Part shown: one piece after another, positions 33,110 through 43,755 of the stretch
Numbering within the stretch: the stretch's first letter is position 1
How the letters are laid out: every line of letters begins with the position of its first letter
NCBI GenBank assembly: GCA_022592445.1
Contig: JABYQR010000057.1
Location: 1 to 64,000 of the forward strand
Direction: 5' to 3'
Source of the DNA: Cytidiella melzeri
Taxonomy: Eukaryota > Basidiomycota > Agaricomycetes > Polyporales > Irpicaceae
DNA length: 64,000 nucleotides
Notes under the pieces: model-generated
Seen by the model: only the letters and a program-made list of their open reading frames with translations
Told to the model about the DNA's origin: nothing
Database searches by the model: none
Made by a program: the position numbers and the translations under genes

Positions 33110-33334
33110 TGTTGTTATTTTAGGTTTTCCGCCCTTTTTATTTGTATCTGCTTGTTCCCGCCGCCCGCCTTTCATCATTCTGCGCGGATAACTTGTTTCA
33201 ATATTCTCTTTTTGTCTTATCCGAGTTTCTAAAATAATATAAAAACCCTGTATTTGCGTAGCTATTGAGTAACATTGTGTTCATTCATTCACGCCCCCCT
33301 CCCGTGCGCGCTCCAAAACCCTGCAAAAACAACA
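33110..33334 (+). repeat. 3' LTR of the gag-only element
   Basis: 225 bp, about 97% identical to 31825-32049. Most differences are C to T or G to A at CpG sites. Confidence 0.9.
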
Positions 33335-33406
33335 TTTATCTATACTAGCAATCATAGACATTGAGCATACATAACAAAGTGGAATATGTGTGCGAGGGGT
33401 AGAGGC

Positions 33407-33918
33407 TGTCAAGCTTCGAAGATGAGTCTTATTATTCTTGCTGCTTCAGCAGCTCTGCTTATATACATGTCTGTATCTACTTATGTAAGCGACTACTATA
33501 CATGTCTACTTCAGCTATTCTACTGTATTACTAAGTGCATGACTCATGCATGACTCATGCTATGAGTGCATGACTCATTGTATGACTAGGCTCAGCACTT
33601 GTACCAGAGGCGTACATAATGAGTAAATGACTCATGCTAGTACTTGTCCTCAGATGTATGCTTTAGGCATCCTCTGGAGTCATACGTGCTTTCCATGTCA
33701 TTTCCTATGCTACTAGAACACAGGCGTACATATATGTATAGTACTACTACAATCCATATCTGTACGTCTCAGCTAATGTGATGGTTACTACTTGAGTTTC
33801 CATATACGGCTGCATAATTCCCATATCAAGACTGTGGGAACTCTGCTACCTAAAGTGTCCTTGTAATAAGGCGTGGGAAACTACATATCATATCATATTA
33901 TATTATATAGTTTTAACA
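33407..33918 (-). repeat. Probable 3' LTR of the truncated copia element
   Basis: On the minus strand, a purine tract (GTGGGAG) after the pol stop is followed at 33918 by TGTTAAAACTATATA, a normal LTR start. A TATA box (minus strand GTATATAAGC) lies at about 33464-33473. The inner end is set at TTGACA (33407) from the expected CA terminus and is uncertain, because no second LTR is available for comparison. Confidence 0.55.
33539..33635. promoter_or_regulatory. Four ATGACTCAT (Gcn4/AP-1 type) sites in the LTR
   Basis: Exact ATGACTCAT at 33539, 33550, 33570 and 33627. In transcription direction (minus) they lie about 70-165 bp upstream of the LTR TATA box, the position of upstream activating sites. 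ATGACTCAT is the consensus of yeast Gcn4 and filamentous-fungal Cpc1 factors. Confidence 0.5.
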
Positions 33919-33937
33919 CTCCCACTTAACCGTTACA

Positions 33938-35480
33938 TTAGTGAGTGTTTAGATCAATTAGACCTAATCTCCCACTGAAGTATGATTGCTTCTGAAATGC
34001 CAATGACTTTGTCATGATATCAGCAATCTGTTCTTCAGTTGGAACAGCATATAGTTCGGCATTCTTATTTTTGACAAACTCTCTAACATAATGATATCGA
34101 ATGTCAATATGCTTTGAGCGTGACTCTATCTTTGGATTCTTGGTGAAGTAAATAGCACCATGATTATCACAGCATAGAATGGTAGGCTCTTGCTGTTTTA
34201 AATCCAATTCTTTGAGCATGGTGCGCAACCAATAACATTGCTTGGAAGTTTTGCACAAGGCCATGTATTCTGATTCCATTGATGATAGAGCAACGGTTTT
34301 CTGCTTTTTAGAAGTCCAGGAAATTGCTCCTTCAGCCAAAAGAAATACATATCCTGTTGTCGAATGTCTGTCGTCTTTATTCTCAGCCCAGTCTGCATCC
34401 AAATAACCAATAATACCAGCATTACTTGATCCATTATACTTGATCGCATAGGACTGCGTTCCAAGCAAATATCTCAGTATATATTTAGCTGATTTATAAT
34501 GGTGGTCAGTTGGATTTGACATGTACTGTGAAAGACGTATGACTGCATATGAAATGTCTGGTCTAGTACCAATCATAACATATATAAGCGTGCCAATCAA
34601 CGCTTGATACTGTCTCAGTAAACCAGAATCTGCTTTGTAGTCAGAATCTGCCTTCTGTAGTACAGCACCTGAAGGTAATGGTGTCCGAGCAGGATTAGCA
34701 TTTGCCATATTGAATCGTTTTAAAGCCTCTTGAATATACGACTCTTGGTCAAGTAGAATCGTTTTAGCTTTACGATCTCTCTGCACACGCATGCCTAGAA
34801 TAAGCTTAGCTTCTCCTAAGTCACGCATCTCATAGCGATCCATAAGATTTTTCTTAAGTGCAGACATAGCAAGTTTACTATTTCCTATCGGAAATATATC
34901 GTCAACATATAGAATGAGAATTAAATTCCCCCCTTGTTGCCGATACACGTAAACACCAGCATCTGAATGAATCCGGTCAAAGCCTAATTCTATCAGAGTG
35001 TTATGAATTTTGATATTCCATGTTCGTGAAGCTTGTTTAAGTCCATAAATGGCTTTCTTAAGTAAACAAACATGGTTCTCCGTTCCCTTCTCCACGAAAC
35101 CTTCTGGTTGTTCCATATAGATTTCTTCATCCAGTTCGCCGTAAAGGAAAGCTGTTTTCACATCCAATGCCTCGATTTCCCAATCTTCGAGTGCAGCTAT
35201 AGCTAGTAGCATGCATATGGATTCAAAACGTGCGACTGGTGAGAAAGTTTCTTGATAATCAATCTGTTCAACTTGGGTGAATCCTTTTGCAACAAGACGC
35301 GCTTTATATTGACCATCAGACTTTATGGTGAAGACCCATTTGCATTTCACAATTTTGCGTGATGCGTCTGGTTGTCGTACAAGCGTCCAAGTTTTATTCT
35401 TCATTTGAGAATCAATTTCGTCTTGTGCAGCAGCAAACCATTGATCCCAATGCCACTTTTCCCTTGCTTTTTGAGCAACT
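33938..35480 (-). pseudogene. Ty1/copia RT-RNase H, 5'-truncated element
   Basis: An open frame of ~510 codons covers the copia RT from QWFAAAQDEIDSQMKNKTW onward (RT motifs KCKWVFTIK, ALDVKTAFLYGELDEEIYM, ILYVDDIF with the catalytic Asp pair) and the RNase H domain (GYLDADWAENKDDRHSTTGY, SSMESEYMAL, KHIDIRYHYVRE). The final NTH stop lies 20 bp before the LTR. Gag, protease and integrase are missing: recognisable sequence stops at about 35480, where an unrelated T-rich repeat begins. The eight codons before that point belong to the foreign sequence. The retained part has no stops, so truncation was the main damage. Confidence 0.85.
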
Positions 35481-36233
35481 CCGCAGTGCGTATCTCTCAC
35501 CCTGCGTCACTTTCTCCTTCATTGCGACCCCCTTTTGAGTTCCTACTGCATTTATTTCACTGCGTTACTTACTGTGTTTCGTTTCTCCTTCACTGCAACC
35601 CCCTTTTACAGCCGCCTCTTCTCTTTCTCAAGGCTACTGAGTCTTACTGCGCTCTCCTTCACTGCGACCCCCTTTTACAGCCGCCCCTTCTCTTTCTCAA
35701 GGCTACTGCAATTTAGACTGCGTTTATTCTGTGTTCCCATTGCGTTTCCTACTGTGTTTGCCATGGCGTTTTGTGTTATCCTCTTGCAATGAGCCAGCGC
35801 AGTCCTTTCTCTCGCACTTTACCATACCACTTCCTCTCCCCCCTCTTGTGTATCGCATTCCAATTGCTCCCCTTTCTTCACCACTGTGTTGCCCCTAGCT
35901 CTATCACTTTTATACCACTTTCTTTTGCAACACTTAGGTTCCATTGCCCCTTTGCATTGCATTGCCTTGCTTGGCTTTACTTTACATCTTTCTACCCGGA
36001 ACTTTTTTCAGCTACTCAAACAAACCACAGCACTTTTGGCCTGGCACTCCGAGCCCTGCAAATGCATCACCGCTCGCCCGAGTCTAGGTGCAGCCTAGGA
36101 CTCTTGGACCCACTCGCAACCTACATTCACGCATACCCTCAACCCCTACTTATACATGTAATTGCCTCTCGCGAGGTCAGGTGTGTTTGTGCCCGGTCCC
36201 TTTGTGTCCGGGGGGTATGTTAGTGTCTCACCG
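35480..36233. repeat. Non-coding T/C-rich repeat, short copy
   Basis: Its right end (about 36090-36233) matches the right end of 52400-54253: GTGCAGCCTAG, CTCTT.GACCCACTCGCA, a G-rich tract and the terminal TGTTAGTGTCTCACCG, after which both copies diverge at the same base. The left part has the same style (runs of CACTGCG, TTTTACAG, tandem ~110 bp partial duplication near 35570-35710) but aligns poorly. It sits between the copia fragment and the Plavaka fragment. Confidence 0.5.
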
Positions 36234-36235
36234 GC

Positions 36236-37736
36236 GGTTTTTGTCCACCAGACTGGAGAGTTTTGCGGATCATCGAAGCCGTTTCTGCTGGATTCCGTAG
36301 TGGCGATTTGACTGGCTGGCCTTGTCTTTCAGGTTTCACAAGGCAGCAAGGGCAATGGTTTTGCCGGCAGCAAGCAACAAGACATTGCTCGGGATGGTCT
36401 GCAATGTATGCCGCCAGTATTGGGTAAACTTTGCAAACAAAGCCATCAGCGCATACCGTCTCAACACCGTCTTTCCCTGCCTTGATAAGCAGGGCTAACA
36501 GGGAGCGCATGCAGTCATGGAAAAGCTAGTACGTAGCTGACAATTGTTTGCTTTTAGAGAAACATTCCATCTTCAACACTGGAAGATATCCTAGCAAGAC
36601 TGTAGCATGATACAAGGGAGATCGGCGAACAGCCTTCTCAATATTCCCAATGGTGAGGTACACCGGCCACGCAGATTTATTGCTGCTAAAGTTTGATAAT
36701 TGAGTCTTATCAGATGCGAGGATAACGGGAACCACTGTTTCCCCTGGCGGAAGCAGATTCTATATGACCGTGAGTTTTTTGATTGTCAACTTGTGCCGCG
36801 ACGTACCTGAACACTCTCCCACCATGTCCCACTCCACATTTCACTCAGTATTGGCTTCTTCATCCACTCGTCCTCGTAACGGCGCTCAGGTTTGTATTTC
36901 ATATGGCATGAAAACGACGGGTTGGACAAGAGCTCGCGGATACACTCTATGGGGTCCCGTTTCCATAGCTCAAACACTTCCACGTGTTCCTTCCCTTCTT
37001 CATCACATTCGTGTCCTGTTGCTTCAAAAGTCTTGCACTGCCATCCAGGACCGCGAGGGAGGCTATCGATGTTATTCAGTAATGTTTGCTTATCTTTGAA
37101 TGAGAGCTCTGGTCGATTTTGCGCCTGTACGTTCCTCTCAGATAATCTTGTAGCAAAGTTCACGCAGGACTCACCATGTCGAGCTTCAGATACTTGTTAA
37201 TCTCGGATTGACTCAACCCACTACTCATCAGCCACTGCGCCAATCCCCATTCTTCTCCACTGATGAATGGGGCCCACGGTGTGTTTTCATTTGACCCCTC
37301 GTTCCTTCGCTCCTTGTTTATATTCGCAATAGATTAGCTCCTCGACCCAGCTTTGCCCCTGCGTTCCTCATGTCAAGGTTGTCTATAAACGGGTTCACTG
37401 GGATGCCCCCCCCCCCCCCCCCCCGGCCTCATATACCTCCTCCACAACCTCCTCGACTTGGTCCTGCTCTGCACGGGGTTTCAAAGCCTGCTCTGTCGCT
37501 GTAGTAGAGTCATCAGGTGAGTGGGGTGCATTGTCTTTACGACAACAGATAGTACGGGGCAAAGAGTCTTCATTGTTGGTCGAGACTGACAGCAATCTTT
37601 TTCTGTTTAGCTTTGCTTCCCACGCATCTCGGCAAGAGCTATTGAGCTTCATGTACACTTGGACTCTTTGAACGGTGGGTTTCGTACACCCGCAATAAGA
37701 GCATCTGTGGAAGCTGGTTGAAGACATGAAGACCAT
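36236..37736 (-). pseudogene. Plavaka-type transposase, N-terminal half, truncated
   Basis: Reading right to left on the minus strand: a Cys-rich N-terminus (CSYCGCTKPTVQRVQVYMKL), a linker with a poly-C tract, WAPF...SGLSQSEINKYLKL, an exon 37124-36807 (SLPRGPGWQCKTFE..., LWKRDPIECIRELL, WWESVQ), an exon from 36759 (VVPVILASDKTQL, KSAWPVYLTIGNIEKAVRR, HATVLLGYLP) and a last piece VYPILAAYIADHPEQCLVAC with a CPCC...C finger. Introns 37125-37174 and 36760-36806 have GT-AG ends. These blocks are those of Plavaka (CACTA-related) transposases of basidiomycetes. The gene stops abruptly at 36235 against the repeat, so the C-terminal half is lost. Confidence 0.75.
37406..37424 (+). repeat. Poly-C run of 19
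   Basis: Nineteen consecutive C (poly-G on the coding strand) in the linker of the Plavaka transposase. It is likely length-variable and hard to sequence, so the frame around it is unreliable. Confidence 0.9.
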
Positions 37737-39502
37737 AAAGTGAGTTGTGACCTGGCCGTACAGTCGAGATGCGAATGTAATGACTTCAACCCTCTAGGCT
37801 GTAGTCATCATAATTTGGGGTGATCCGTGGGGATTCTTGCTTTTTTACCGGGTACGTGTTCGCTTCATGCGCGTCATCTCTGTGTGTTCTCTACTGCCAC
37901 GTCAAGCTCTTTCTGGCATCATCCTTCTCCTAGCAATGCCCGGAAAGCGAAAAGCTGCTGCACAAAAAGCAGGCTCAGACTCAGACTGCGGCACAGGACA
38001 GACTCCCAAGCACAGCTCAGAGGCTCAACCACAGCCAGCAAATCCCGTGCGCTCTGCTTCTAGAAGAGAGTGCAAGAAATCCAAGAAGCAGGCTGACATA
38101 GGTGACCTTCTGACTCACTATGGGCAACTTTTTGCTGACCATGAGTACTTGCAGACCACAGCGAGCTCCTCAAGCGACTCAAGAAGCTCGAGAATGAGAA
38201 CAAGACATTGCAGCGAGCACAAACGCGAGGTGAGAACATCCTATTGCCTACATTCCTTACCTCTTGTTGCTTCACCTGCAGGAAAGCAACAACGAGCAGC
38301 GACATCAACAACCAAGCAGCCAGATAACGCTGCAGGCAACAATGAAGATGGCGAGAACAGCAACGGGCTCAATTGTGACGGTGGCAATGACAACTGGCCA
38401 CCTGAAGACAAAGACAACAACATTATTGGCTACGAGTCCCAGGTACAGATGCGACACCACCACCGTTGATACAGTGCTCAATAATTTGTTGATGAATCCT
38501 AGTTCCAGTCGAAAGGCATTATAAGTGTGGTCCAACCACTCAAGCAGCTGAAATGTCGTGTCAAAAATCCCAAACCAACACCACCATTGTTTTTCCACGA
38601 TCGCTCAGAGTTGCACTCGCCACCACCCTCTCTTTAGCGCTCACTGTCGCGCTCTCGTGGCTGCTTGCCAATGCACTCAGGCTTGCGTGGTCACTCAGAA
38701 TTGCACGCGCTGCCACCCTCTTGTCGGCGCTCATTGTTGCGCTCTTGCAGTCACTTGCTGCTGCACTCAGGCTCGTGTGGTCGCTCTCCGCTGCGCTCAA
38801 GTTCTCAGGGTCGTTCACCGTCGCACTCTCGTGGTCACTCTCCAATGCGCTCTCACCGCTATGGATCATCTCGCTCTCATGGCCATTCTCAGTTGCCCTC
38901 CCCTTGTTTCTCACACTAATCCGAGTCTTCTGGTCAAGTCTCCTTACCAGCATTATCTCCACTTACCTCAAGAGCTCCATCGTCAGTCTGGTCAGGGTCA
39001 CCTTTGGATCAAGTTGACAGCCCTGTGGTTGTTGCTGCCCAGGAGGTGAGAAGACAACCACAAGAGCAGTCTTTGGTGTCAACAGGTGCCAGTGGCCGTC
39101 ACCACGTGAGGCCTTCTCCAGACAAACCTGCAGGAAGGCAGCGTAAGCAGCCGCATACTGGGTCTGATGTAGCACCCCATGCCTACAGCTCTGTTGAGTA
39201 CAAAGGTGGCTCCGCGCCGACCAATGGTAGACCAAAAGAGAGCAATCACACCGGCATCATCGCAACAATCATATCACGTGCTATCGTACGTTACCAGCTG
39301 AAAGTATTGACTGAATCTGCATTTCCAGATCACAACACGCAGCACACGTGGGCAAGAAGTGTGTTCCAGATTAGCTGCGAAGAGGTCGAGCGCAGCTATT
39401 CCCCTGACGGCGAGGCAGTCAGGAGTGTCTATTTGGTGGTATGAATTCATAAGTTTTCATTAGCTCTTGCTGATCCCCAACAGATTATCGGTTGCGCTTC
39501 AA

Positions 39503-40279
39503 TGTCGCGGAGCGACTGCTGCTATGCTGATAACCCTAGAACGGGAGTGAAAGAGAGAGGAAGGGGGTGGATCTCCAACGACGACAACGAGGTCAAAGTC
39601 TATGATGAGCAGGCAAGCAGGCACTGAGGCCGGATACTGGCAGTGCAAATGACGAAGTTAATATCATGTTTATACTAGGTTACATTGAGTAACTCACCTG
39701 GCAGTGCAAATGACGAAGAGGTCAAGATGCAGAACCAGGGAGGGTAAGGGGTACTATATATACTGTGTCTGGATGGTCTGTGCACCAGTTCCCACACTAG
39801 GGACTGGAGTAACTGTGGGACTGGAGTAACAATAGAACAATAATGAACCCGGGTAACTGTCAAGAACCGGAGTAACTGTCAAGGACCTGAGTAACTGTCA
39901 AGGACCAGGGTAACTGTCAAGGACCTGAGTAACTGTCAAGGACCAGGGTACGTAGAACAATAGAGCTAGAACAATACAACAATAGAACAATAGGATAAGA
40001 ACAATAGAACAATAAGACCTGGGGGAATCCCTGGGGAATCCCCATCAATGGAAGAGGAACAATAGAACAATAGCCTAGGTTGATCTGGAACCGCTCCAGA
40101 CTGAGTCTAGGGTTTGGGTCTGGACTATTGATAAATAAGGCAGGATGTCACGTGACCCAGGTTAGGGTTAGGTCCGGTAACACTCCTAGCCGGAAAATAA
40201 GCGCTCTAGATAGGCGCCTAAGGCTATAAACTTGTGACAATATTGGAAAAATCCGGTCTCTGTTGGACTATCCATGTCA
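39503..40279 (-). repeat. 3' LTR of the deleted gypsy element
   Basis: 777 bp. On the plus strand it reads TGTCGCGG...ATCCATGTCA. It contains a 20 bp tandem repeat (39851-39950) and AACAATAGAACAATAG tracts. Confidence 0.9.
39851..39950 (+). repeat. 20 bp tandem repeat inside the LTR
   Basis: About five units of GTAACTGTCAAGGACCWGRG. The same array is present in the other LTR at about 41672-41771 with the same unit number. Confidence 0.8.
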
Positions 40280-40297
40280 TTACCCCCCTCCTAAAAT

Positions 40298-40630
40298 TCA
40301 TCGCCTCGATGAACTAAGACCAGGGACTCTACCATCTGCCCACTCGAGGTCAGATGCAATAGCTTCTGTGATGTTCTCCAACGGTTTCCAAGGAATGGAG
40401 TCGAAGAGTGCTTTGGGCAATTTCTGGGGTGCATTGGTATGTCTGGCATGGAACTCTGCAATGCTCTCTTTCGCATTGGTTAGATTTACTGCAGGTTCCC
40501 ACGTTACATCGCCTTCTCCATAGCCTTTCCATTTGACTAGGTACTGCATCTGCTTCCGATAGATCCGACTGTCTAGGATCTTCTCGACTTCATAGACTTG
40601 TTGATCATCTACTATGATCGGTGCTGGTGG
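40298..40630 (-). pseudogene. Chromodomain end of a gypsy integrase
   Basis: The minus strand encodes VDDQQVYEVEKILDSR, then MQYLVKWKGYGEGDVTWEP, a canonical chromodomain with its aromatic and acidic residues, followed by ~45 residues and a stop at 40298. Chromodomains direct integration to marked chromatin in chromoviruses. The upstream part is cut at about 40630 and joined out of frame to gag, so it is probably not translated. Confidence 0.85.
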
Positions 40631-41151
40631 TATTTGTCGATGGTGGGGAGAATCGACAAGCGTTGGAGTGTGGCGGTGAGCTTTGGGGTGAAGATGCCTC
40701 GAAGATCTTCTGGAGTGTGTTTACGGAAGTCGATGAGAGTCGGCTTTGCTGCTATGAGGGCCGCGCTAGGGTTGGTAGTGGGCCGGGCTGTGAAGCGTTC
40801 TGCTAATGATGGCTTCTTAGGAAGATCTGCTAGAGCCTGTGCTCGTTCGCGTGCGGTGCGGGCGGCGAACTCTTTGGATTCTGCGCGGAGTTTCTCAAAC
40901 TCCTCTACTGTGGGGAATCTGTGCGTGAGGGCCGACCCCTTGGGTTTTCGACGACCGACGTAGGAGGCAATAGCCTTGAGTTCCTTCTCCGTATATTTGT
41001 GACTCTGGCCACGTGCGTGCTCTGCGTCGAGTTGATCAAACACAGCCTGAGGTAAGGCGCGATGGATCTGGACTTCTCGACGTGCTTGGTTCAGATCCTT
41101 GTGCAAAGGATCTGGACGAGCGGTGAAACGGGAGTGGGATTCTTTCGGCAC
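40612..41151 (-). CDS. Gag N-terminal fragment of the deleted gypsy element
   Basis: About 180 codons: PKESHSRFTARPDP, then FDQLDAEHARGQSHKYTEKE, KPTLIDFRKHTPEDLRGIF and PKLTATLQRL. It aligns along its length with the gag start of the element at 59.3 kb. The first codon in the genomic frame is GTG, not ATG; an intron 41219-41151 (GTAAGC...TTAG) would join an A to TGCC and form ATG. No other ATG occurs in the leader. After RL the frame crosses the deletion junction and ends after 13 foreign residues. Confidence 0.65.
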   Translation of the reverse strand: MPKESHSRFTARPDPLHKDLNQARREVQIHRALPQAVFDQLDAEHARGQSHKYTEKELKAIASYVGRRKPKGSALTHRFPTVEEFEKLRAESKEFAARTARERAQALADLPKKPSLAERFTARPTTNPSAALIAAKPTLIDFRKHTPEDLRGIFTPKLTATLQRLSILPTIDKYHQHRS

Positions 41152-41323
41152 TAAGAATCAACCACGGAAAGTGAACGAGTTAGCGATCAAGCACGTCAAG
41201 ACGGACGGCGATGGCTTACTCTCAAACGTAGGGGGGAATAAACTTTTTAAAACTGGGGGGACAGGAAGGCTTGATCCGAGCTAAGGGCAGTCGTGCCGGT
41301 AGCTGTGTGGTATCTTGACCTAA

Positions 41324-42100
41324 TGTCGCGGAGCGACTGCTGCTATGCTGATAACCCTAGAACGGGAGTGAAAGAGAGAGGAAGGGGGTGGATCTCCAAC
41401 GACGACAACGAGGTCAAAGTCTATGATGAGCAGGCAAGCAGGCACTGAGGCCGGATACTGGCAGTGCAAATGACGAAGTTAATATCATGTTTATACTAGG
41501 TTACATTGAGTAACTCACCTGGCAGTGCAAATGACGAAGAGGTCAAGATGCAGAACCAGGGAGGGTAAGGGGTACTATATATACTGTGTCTGGATGGTCT
41601 GTGCACCAGTTCCCACACTAGGGACTGGAGTAACTGTGGGACTGGAGTAACAATAGAACAATAATGAACCCGGGTAACTGTCAAGAACCGGAGTAACTGT
41701 CAAGGACCTGAGTAACTGTCAAGGACCAGGGTAACTGTCAAGGACCTGAGTAACTGTCAAGGACCAGGGTACGTAGAACAATAGAGCTAGAACAATACAA
41801 CAATAGAACAATAGGATAAGAACAATAGAACAATAAGACCTGGGGGAATCCCTGGGGAATCCCCATCAATGGAAGAGGAACAATAGAACAATAGCCTAGG
41901 TTGATCTGGAACCGCTCCAGACTGAGTCTAGGGTTTGGGTCTGGACTATTGATAAATAAGGCAGGATGTCACGTGACCCAGGTTAGGGTTAGGTCCGGTA
42001 ACACTCCTAGCCGGAAAATAAGCGCTCTAGATAGGCGCCTAAGGCTATAAACTTGTGACAATATTGGAAAAATCCGGTCTCTGTTGGACTATCCATGTCA
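41324..42100 (-). repeat. 5' LTR of the deleted gypsy element
   Basis: 777 bp, no difference seen from 39503-40279. The following bases on the minus strand (TTAGGTCAAGATACC) would be the primer-binding site and resemble TTAGGTCGAGATCG at 59204. Confidence 0.9.
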
Positions 42101-42879
42101 TTCAAGCTTTCACAGTCATCTCAGGGACAAGATTTGCAGCAAGATAGTGGAGACATACGGACTCAAAACTGACACATCAAATGACGCTACCGCCAAAGCC
42201 AATGCAGAGCAGGTGGCATGGCTACTGCAGCCAATTGGACAGGCTCAGGACGCTAATCGCTATTGTTATGAGGTACGTTCAATGCTACGAGGTTTTGTAC
42301 ATAAGCTCATCACATTTAGGAATTCACACTCAATCCCCCTCGAGGGCTGGCACAGGTATCAATCATTCGACACACATTGCAAGAACTGGTCTATCGTGGA
42401 GACACATCTCCTGGCGCCGAATTCAGCGCGTTATTTGATCCACTCCCACTTCCAACAATTGCGCTCTTGCTCGCCATGGTATGCAAGAGTCATTCAAACC
42501 TTCTGTTGTCGCTGATAACATAAGACACACAGGTCCGTTTTGGTTTGATGCGATGGGCAACGGGGCAACTGGAGCAAAAAGGCCCCGAGTTCCGTGAGAC
42601 CACCTACGGTCAGGTGGTCAAAGAGCACCTTGGCCAGCTCTAAGACTGTGCCAAGCTGCACCCCGTCATCACCACAAAGATTTGCCATAGCTTGTTTAAG
42701 AAAATCTTGTGAGTTCAGCTCATCGTCTGTTTGCAACATCTGCATGTCTCACAATACCTTTCAGCCGCCTTGGGGGCATCGAGCGCAAACAAGACAAGCC
42801 TCTGGGACTTTCGGACGTTGCAAAGGAGAACACGCTGCAGGACTTGGAAAATTGGGTGGATGAGGACGACAGCAGCTAA

Positions 42880-43755
42880 ATCTTGACGGATACCCCAGTA
42901 ACTGGTAGCAGTCCGGTACCATAACTTGATAGTGAAGCTGAAGTTTTTGATTTGTTCGCGATGGAATCCCAATTGTCTGGGCAATAACATGCATTACAAG
43001 AGCTACGGGAGCTACATCACCAGTACTACGGAACAGGGACAATATAGGCACTATGCTACGGAATGTTCGACTATATTACTTTGACGCTTAACGTATTAGC
43101 GCCCTAGCTTATTGTATATAGACTTTGCACTTGATCAATGAACTACACTGTTACAACCCGGTCCAACCACCCGACTTCACGTGACCTCCGCACCCGAACA
43201 CCGCGCTGCATACTCCGCATCTCCGCACCAACGTCATCATGACCCTTTTTTTTTTCCTCCTTGTTTATTGTCCTCGAGGGCAGCGCCCTATGGTAGACAA
43301 AGTACATCCGTGCTACTTTCCTTTCGTATTCTACTGTCTATGAAGCAATTGTGATCAAAGTGTGCAAGGGGTTTTCACCCGAGACGTGAGGCGGAGGGTT
43401 ATCTAAATTAGTATGGGTGAGTAGTGTCGGTATGTAAGGAGAGCAGCTCTGGAAAAGGTGCGCATGTTGACTGGAGAGGCCCTGCCGGCTAAACGGGAGA
43501 GGCTGGGTTCTAAACCTACTACCCATTATGGTGGACGATGGTCCCCTGGGCTTCTGCCTCTTGCGGTAGTAGGAAGCCGGGTCGCAGTCCTCCGCTCCCC
43601 GTCGAAACTCCCCCAGCCTCTGGGCATCCGGCCGCGTGTGCGAAAAGAAAAGGTGCGAGCGTGTTTGTGCGGGGGTGGGGGTGTACGGGGAAGAGTCTTG
43701 TTCGTCGATGTGTCTTCTGGACATGTCTGTCTCGGGGTCAGTCCTGTGCAAGCTC
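42880..43755. other. No gene recognised
   Basis: 3' flank of the DUF6532-like gene, then a GC-rich stretch (about 43470-43750) with no domain and no tRNA or rRNA match that I can see. Confidence 0.35.

Larger units (their letters stand above)
31825..33334 (+). mobile_element. Gag-only LTR retrotransposon (TR-GAG-like), 1510 bp, TSD TTTAT
   Basis: Two 225 bp LTRs (TGTTGTTATTTT...AAACAACA) surround 1060 bp. The 5 bp TTTAT stands on both sides (31820-31824 and 33335-33339). A half-iMet primer-binding site follows the first LTR and a purine tract GAGGGGGAG precedes the second. The inside encodes only a gag-like protein with a zinc knuckle; no protease, integrase or RT is present. The element must use enzymes from another element. 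Compact gag-only LTR elements of this layout have been called TR-GAGs in plants. Confidence 0.85.
39503..42100 (-). mobile_element. Non-autonomous Ty3/gypsy chromovirus derivative, 2598 bp, TSD TTCAA
   Basis: Two 777 bp LTRs that look identical enclose 1044 bp. TTCAA is duplicated at 39498-39502 and 42101-42105. On the minus strand the inside contains only the start of gag and the chromodomain end of the integrase, joined at about 40630. Protease, RT, RNase H and most of the integrase are deleted. The gag start is clearly related to that of the element at 59.3 kb. Identical LTRs mean a very recent insertion, so the enzymes came from an active relative. Confidence 0.9.
37936..42879 (+). pseudogene. 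DUF6532-like gene split by a gypsy insertion
   Basis: It starts at MPGKRKAAAQKAGSDSD and continues through a Ser/Arg-rich low-complexity region (about 38560-38920: repeated RSPSHSRGHSPMRS-like text). Next comes the first conserved block (ISRAIVRYQLKVLTESAFPD, then TQHTWARSVF) near 39260-39440. A 2.6 kb LTR element then interrupts it. It resumes at 42105 with SFHSHLRDKICSKIVETYGL, FDPLPLPTIALLLAM, VRFGLMRWATGQ and, after a TAA at about 42640-42642, a last exon ending ENWVDEDDSS and TAA at 42877. These blocks match the DUF6532 family that is abundant in Agaricomycetes. The function is unknown. It lies head-to-head with the Plavaka transposase, 200 bp apart. Confidence 0.65.

Noticed and set aside
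38553..39049. Overlapping plus and minus low-complexity frames rich in Ala/Leu or Ser
   Set aside because: They are alternative readings of the Ser/Arg-rich repeat of the DUF6532-like gene.
40160..40180. GGTTAGGGTTAGG in the gypsy LTR as a telomere remnant
   Set aside because: Only two TTAGGG-like units, present in both LTRs as part of the element; too short to claim a telomere.
39498..42105. The two 777 bp repeats as a segmental duplication
   Set aside because: TG...CA ends, TTCAA duplication and gag/chromodomain between them show they are LTRs.
43490..43620. GC-rich stretch with GGTTCTAAACC as a possible tRNA
   Set aside because: No acceptor stem, D-arm or anticodon arm could be arranged around it.
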